A program made the position numbers and the translations under genes. A stretch of DNA of 8,617 bases from Pseudomonadota bacterium (GTDB taxonomy: Bacteria; Pseudomonadota; Gammaproteobacteria; Burkholderiales; Burkholderiaceae_D), in contig JAEZHR010000009.1 in assembly GCA_023416415.1 (NCBI GenBank), positions 1 to 8,617 on the forward strand, read 5' to 3'. This document shows, piece after piece, positions 5,773 through 8,617 of the stretch; the first letter of the stretch is position 1, and each line of letters opens with the position of its first letter. The notes under the pieces are model-generated. The model did no database searches, had not been told where the DNA came from, and saw nothing but the letters and a program-made list of their open reading frames with translations.

Positions 5773-7761
5773 TTACCCTGGCCCCTGGGCGTAGCCGAGC
5801 AGCAGGCTTTGCCAGTCGTCGTCAGTCCAATGGAAAGTATCCAGTTTTCCTTTCTCCTTGCGAAGGGAGCGCAGCAGGCGTTCCAGGTTCTGCCTTTTCC
5901 ATTTGCCCGGCGCGCGCGGGGCGCACTTGTCGAAATCGATCAGCCAGATCTTGCCGGCTGCATCGAGCAGGATGTTGTGGCAGTTCAGGTCGGAGTGATA
6001 AATGTTCTCGCCATGCAGGCGGGCAATGGCCTGTCCGACGCGCTGCCATTGCTGCGCGGTCAGGGCGTGCTGCTTGCTCAGGATGGTAGCGAGATCGTGC
6101 GCGTCCGGGATCAGTTCGATCAGCAGGTCGGCACGGTAGGTCAATCCGTCACGCACCATGCGTGCCGCACAGGGGCGAGGCACCGGCAGGCCGCGCGCGG
6201 ACATGCGCTGCAGCAGGCTGAACTCCTGCATTGCGCGGCTGTGCAGGACGGGCACGCGCAGGAAACGGTCGCGCGAGAGCTTCGCGATCAGGCCGCCGCG
6301 ATAGTAGTGGCGCAGCACCATATTGCGACCATTGCAGCGGATGAACCACGCGGTATTGCGTCCGGTCGAGGCGCCGATGACGGCCTGTTCAGCCTGCCAG
6401 TAGGCCGGGTCGAAATGCTGGGGATGGACACGTTCGAAGCAGTCGCGCTGCCACCACAGCGTCTGGCGCGGCAGGGTGTCGCTGCGGAATCGGTTCAGAT
6501 CCGTGCCGAGGAAGGAGCGGATCGCGTTCACCATGCGCTCGCTGGCCCCGCCATGCTCACGATAGAGCGCGAGCGCTGCTTCTCCCTGCTGCGCCAGTCG
6601 CTGCGGGTCCTGCAGCAGTTCGAGCGTGCTGTGCGCCAGACTTTCGGCATCCCTTACCCAGTTCACCGCGCCCATGCAATCGAGCTGCTGATAGGCCTGC
6701 GCGAAATTGTGCACATGGGGGCCGCTTTGCACGGCCTTGCCCAGACACATGGCTTCCAGCGGATTGTGTCCGCCGCGCGGGATCAGGCTGCCGCCGACGA
6801 AGATCAGGTCGGCCAGCGCATACCAGACACCCAGCTCGCCCATGGCATCGACCAGTACCGCATCGGTGTCGAAGGCCACGCCCTCGACTTCGGCCCGACG
6901 CAAAAAGCGCATGCCGCCGGCCGCGAGCAGACGCGCGACTTCATCGAAGCGGTCGGGATGGCGTGGCACCAGCACCAGCAGCAGGTCGGGCATCTGGCGT
7001 CTTGCTATGCGCGCGGCTGCGATCAGCTGTTCGTCCTCGCCGGCATGCGTGCTGCCGGCGACCCAGACGCGGCGGCCGGCCATGAGGTGGGCCAGGCGTG
7101 CGGCCGTTTCGCTGGCCGCCTGCGGCATTTCGTGGTCGAACTTCAGATTGCCGCATACCTGCGGCCGGTGCGCAAGACCCAGAGCCGTAAAGCGGCGCGC
7201 GGTGGCACGGTCCTGTGCGAGCAGCAGGTCGATGTTGGCGACGATGTCGCGGGTGAAGCGGTAGAAGCGGCGGTAGCCCTTGGCCGAACCCGCCGACAAG
7301 CGTGCGTTGGCGACGATGACGGGTATCAGCGCCGCGCGGCAGGCAGCCAGCAGATTCGGCCAGAGCTCGGTCTCAAGGATGACGAGGGCGCGCGGCTGCA
7401 GCTTTTCCAGGAAGCGCCGGTTCGCGCCGGGCAGGTCGAAGGGCAGGTAGCAGTGATGCACCGCGTCGCCGAAGGCGGCGCGGATACGCGCCGAGCCGGT
7501 CGGCGTGGTGCAGGTGACGGTCAGCGGAAGCGCAGGGTAGGCCGCGCGCAGGCGACGGATCAGGGGCAGGGCGGCGGCCACTTCCCCGACCGAGACGGCG
7601 TGCACGACGATGCCGCCGACCGCGGATTCGGGAATGCGCTGCAGGGCGAAGCGTTCGTTCCAGCGCTTGCGATAGCCGCGGTCATGCCTGCCGCGCCACC
7701 AGAACATGGCCAGCAGCGGCAGGATCAGCAGGGACAGGACCAGGGTATAGAGCCGTCGCAC
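5773..7761 (-). CDS. waaA-kdkA: Fused Kdo transferase (WaaA) and Kdo kinase (KdkA)
   Basis: A 662-residue two-domain protein. Residues 1 to about 418 are WaaA, which transfers Kdo from CMP-Kdo to the lipid A precursor on the cytoplasmic face of the inner membrane. This half has an N-terminal membrane anchor (about 4-22), SVGEVAAA with the catalytic base Glu60, ETELWPN (130-136), GNLKFD (204-209), AGSTHAGED (235-243) and RGGHNPLEAM (329-338). Residues about 420-662 are KdkA, the ATP-dependent Kdo 4-kinase: GRNMVLRHYYRGG (478-490), the kinase catalytic loop HSDLNCHNILLD (589-600; Asp591, Asn596) and the metal-binding IDFDK (608-612). KdkA is usually a separate protein of ~240 residues and WaaA ~425, so their sum matches this length. 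The frame is continuous. The start is GTG (7761-7759), chosen because it gives the family's RRLY...WWRGR opening. It lies 31 bp after the glycosyltransferase gene and 5 bp before the HAD gene. By family knowledge, KdkA accompanies single-Kdo cores. Confidence 0.93.
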   Translation of the reverse strand: MRRLYTLVLSLLILPLLAMFWWRGRHDRGYRKRWNERFALQRIPESAVGGIVVHAVSVGEVAAALPLIRRLRAAYPALPLTVTCTTPTGSARIRAAFGDAVHHCYLPFDLPGANRRFLEKLQPRALVILETELWPNLLAACRAALIPVIVANARLSAGSAKGYRRFYRFTRDIVANIDLLLAQDRATARRFTALGLAHRPQVCGNLKFDHEMPQAASETAARLAHLMAGRRVWVAGSTHAGEDEQLIAAARIARRQMPDLLLVLVPRHPDRFDEVARLLAAGGMRFLRRAEVEGVAFDTDAVLVDAMGELGVWYALADLIFVGGSLIPRGGHNPLEAMCLGKAVQSGPHVHNFAQAYQQLDCMGAVNWVRDAESLAHSTLELLQDPQRLAQQGEAALALYREHGGASERMVNAIRSFLGTDLNRFRSDTLPRQTLWWQRDCFERVHPQHFDPAYWQAEQAVIGASTGRNTAWFIRCNGRNMVLRHYYRGGLIAKLSRDRFLRVPVLHSRAMQEFSLLQRMSARGLPVPRPCAARMVRDGLTYRADLLIELIPDAHDLATILSKQHALTAQQWQRVGQAIARLHGENIYHSDLNCHNILLDAAGKIWLIDFDKCAPRAPGKWKRQNLERLLRSLRKEKGKLDTFHWTDDDWQSLLLGYAQGPG

Positions 7762-7792
7762 TTTGCTTCGCGGGCAGTCGGAGCGCCCGGAG

Positions 7793-8533
7793 TCAGCGCC
7801 AGTTGTCGGCTACCCATTGCACGGGCAGCACGCGCCGGTACCACTTGCCGCTGCGTCCGGCGATCACGTCGTGGGGATTGGGTTTGCCATGGAAGGCGAT
7901 GATTTTCGCGCCGGGCGGAATGGTGGCCGGGCGGAACCAGCTCATGATCCCGCGCGGCATGCAGTGACGCTTGAAGCTCACGCACCATTCCTTCGGCCAG
8001 TACTGGAGCTTGCCCTGGGCGGCGAGGGTGCCGGTGACGTACTCCTGCTCGTTGCGTACCTGCTTGAGGATGCGATCCTTGTTGGCCTTGAGATTGTCGA
8101 TCAGGTCGGCGTGCGCGCCGATGGTGAAGCGGTACACCGAAGTGTTGCCGGTTTCGTCGGTCTTGTCCCATTCCTTGATGACGCGGAATTCGCCATCGGG
8201 CTCGAAGAAGCAGTCGATGCTGTCGACGATGACGACGTCCAGGTCGATGAAGAGCGTCGGGCCGGAGAGGTCGTAGAGCGGATCGGCGAAGCTCGTGACC
8301 TTCAGCCAGCCATGCGCGCGGGCCCAGGGCAGGCGCTCATCGAAATCGGCAAAGCCGACCTTGGGGATGTCCTTGACCTCGATCTTCGGATCGATGCCCG
8401 CGGCATCATCGGTCAGGCAAACGAAGCGGAATGGCCGCGAGAGGTTTCGGCTGACCATCGAGTACAGCTTGTTGACGTATTCGGGGCCGTACTTCGTACC
8501 CCATTTGATGCACAGCACATTCACGGTTTGCAT
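7793..8533 (-). CDS. Putative glycosyltransferase with DxD motif
   Basis: This 246-residue soluble protein resembles nucleotide-sugar glycosyltransferases of the GT-A fold. Residues 4-9 (VNVLCI) form the first strand, FRFVCLTDDAAG (35-46) a nucleotide-binding segment and LFIDLDVVIVDSID (94-107) the DxD motif (Asp97, Asp99) that would bind the divalent metal and sugar nucleotide. A C-terminal IIAFHGKPNPHD segment contains the His often seen near the active site in these enzymes. There is no signal peptide or membrane helix, so it probably acts at the cytoplasmic side of the inner membrane. It is first in the minus-strand operon with waaA-kdkA and the HAD gene, which points to building the LPS core. 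Donor and acceptor are unknown. The sequence is too diverged for me to name the CAZy family. ATG 8533 is the natural start; upstream sequence is short and only a weak GGA lies before it. Confidence 0.8.
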   Translation of the reverse strand: MQTVNVLCIKWGTKYGPEYVNKLYSMVSRNLSRPFRFVCLTDDAAGIDPKIEVKDIPKVGFADFDERLPWARAHGWLKVTSFADPLYDLSGPTLFIDLDVVIVDSIDCFFEPDGEFRVIKEWDKTDETGNTSVYRFTIGAHADLIDNLKANKDRILKQVRNEQEYVTGTLAAQGKLQYWPKEWCVSFKRHCMPRGIMSWFRPATIPPGAKIIAFHGKPNPHDVIAGRSGKWYRRVLPVQWVADNWR

Positions 8534-8562
8534 GACGAATCCGGCGGTTTTCAGGACGGCGA

Positions 8563-8571
8563 ATCATATCA
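8563..8571 (-). promoter_or_regulatory. Possible extended -10 promoter of the LPS-core operon
   Basis: Read on the minus strand the sequence is TGATATGAT: a TATGAT hexamer (two changes at most from TATAAT) preceded by TG one base upstream, the extended -10 pattern. Transcription would start near 8556, giving a leader of about 23 nt before the glycosyltransferase ATG at 8533. No good -35 box is found 17 bp upstream, which extended -10 promoters can tolerate. It is one of the few AT-rich spots in the flank. Confidence 0.4.
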
Positions 8572-8617
8572 GTTCCGGCCGTCATTCCGGTCCGCGTGAA
8601 CCTGCGCCGGGCGCAAT

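Noticed and set aside
5755..7902. 715-codon open frame on the plus strand
   Set aside because: It runs antisense to waaA-kdkA, whose family motifs are complete. The antisense peptide has no recognisable domain and is Gln/Ala/Arg-rich as expected of a shadow in high-GC DNA.
7763..8599. 278-codon open frame on the plus strand
   Set aside because: Shadow of the DxD glycosyltransferase; acidic, Val/Ala/Asp-rich peptide without motifs.
8534..8617. Start of a further gene at the right edge
   Set aside because: The stretch is too short and shows no conserved start or protein-like frame on either strand; treated as promoter region.

Overview
The window looks like a stretch of chromosome from a high-GC betaproteobacterium, most likely in or near Burkholderiales/Oxalobacteraceae. 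The evidence is the codon use, the style of the proteins (SDR-DoxX plus DUF2269 pair, GuaD/XdhC pair, WaaA joined to a Kdo kinase) and the dense gene packing. The taxon is inferred from protein character, not from a search.

Layout, left to right. (1) 1-1298, plus strand: the 3' part of an SDR-type oxidoreductase with a C-terminal DoxX-like membrane domain, interrupted by an in-frame TAG at 97-99. It overlaps by 13 nt a gene for a four-helix DUF2269 membrane protein. (2) 1355-2401, plus strand: an unrecognised soluble protein of about 348 residues. It carries a Thr-x5-Cys-x15-His arrangement inside an L-x-G-C motif that resembles the catalytic triad of CheD/CNF1/BLF1-type glutamine deamidases. 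This is the most interesting uncharacterised gene here. (3) 2415-4846: purine catabolism. Minus strand: an intact guanine deaminase gene (guaD), preceded by a badly decayed xdhC (several frameshifts, a large internal deletion, a 12-bp tandem duplication) whose stop still overlaps the guaD start as ATGA. Plus strand, divergent: hiuH (5-hydroxyisourate hydrolase), whose C-terminal YRGS signature reads CRGS. (4) 4885-5112, plus strand: a small stand-alone KTSC-domain protein. (5) 5114-8533, minus strand: an operon for the lipopolysaccharide inner core: a glycosyltransferase, a 662-residue fusion of Kdo transferase (WaaA) and Kdo kinase (KdkA), and a HAD-family phosphatase. A possible extended -10 promoter lies upstream at 8563-8571.

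How the parts fit. XdhC normally matures xanthine dehydrogenase, GuaD turns guanine into xanthine, and HiuH acts after urate oxidation. Loss of xdhC next to an intact guaD and an altered HiuH suggests partial decay or rewiring of purine breakdown in this lineage. The WaaA-KdkA fusion predicts addition of Kdo to lipid A followed by its phosphorylation by one polypeptide at the inner membrane. Two disrupted genes within 4.3 kb mean that either the genome is accumulating pseudogenes or the assembly contains some errors; the surrounding long, clean reading frames and the deletion in xdhC favour true decay for xdhC.

No tRNA, rRNA, CRISPR array, insertion sequence or convincing rho-independent terminator was seen.
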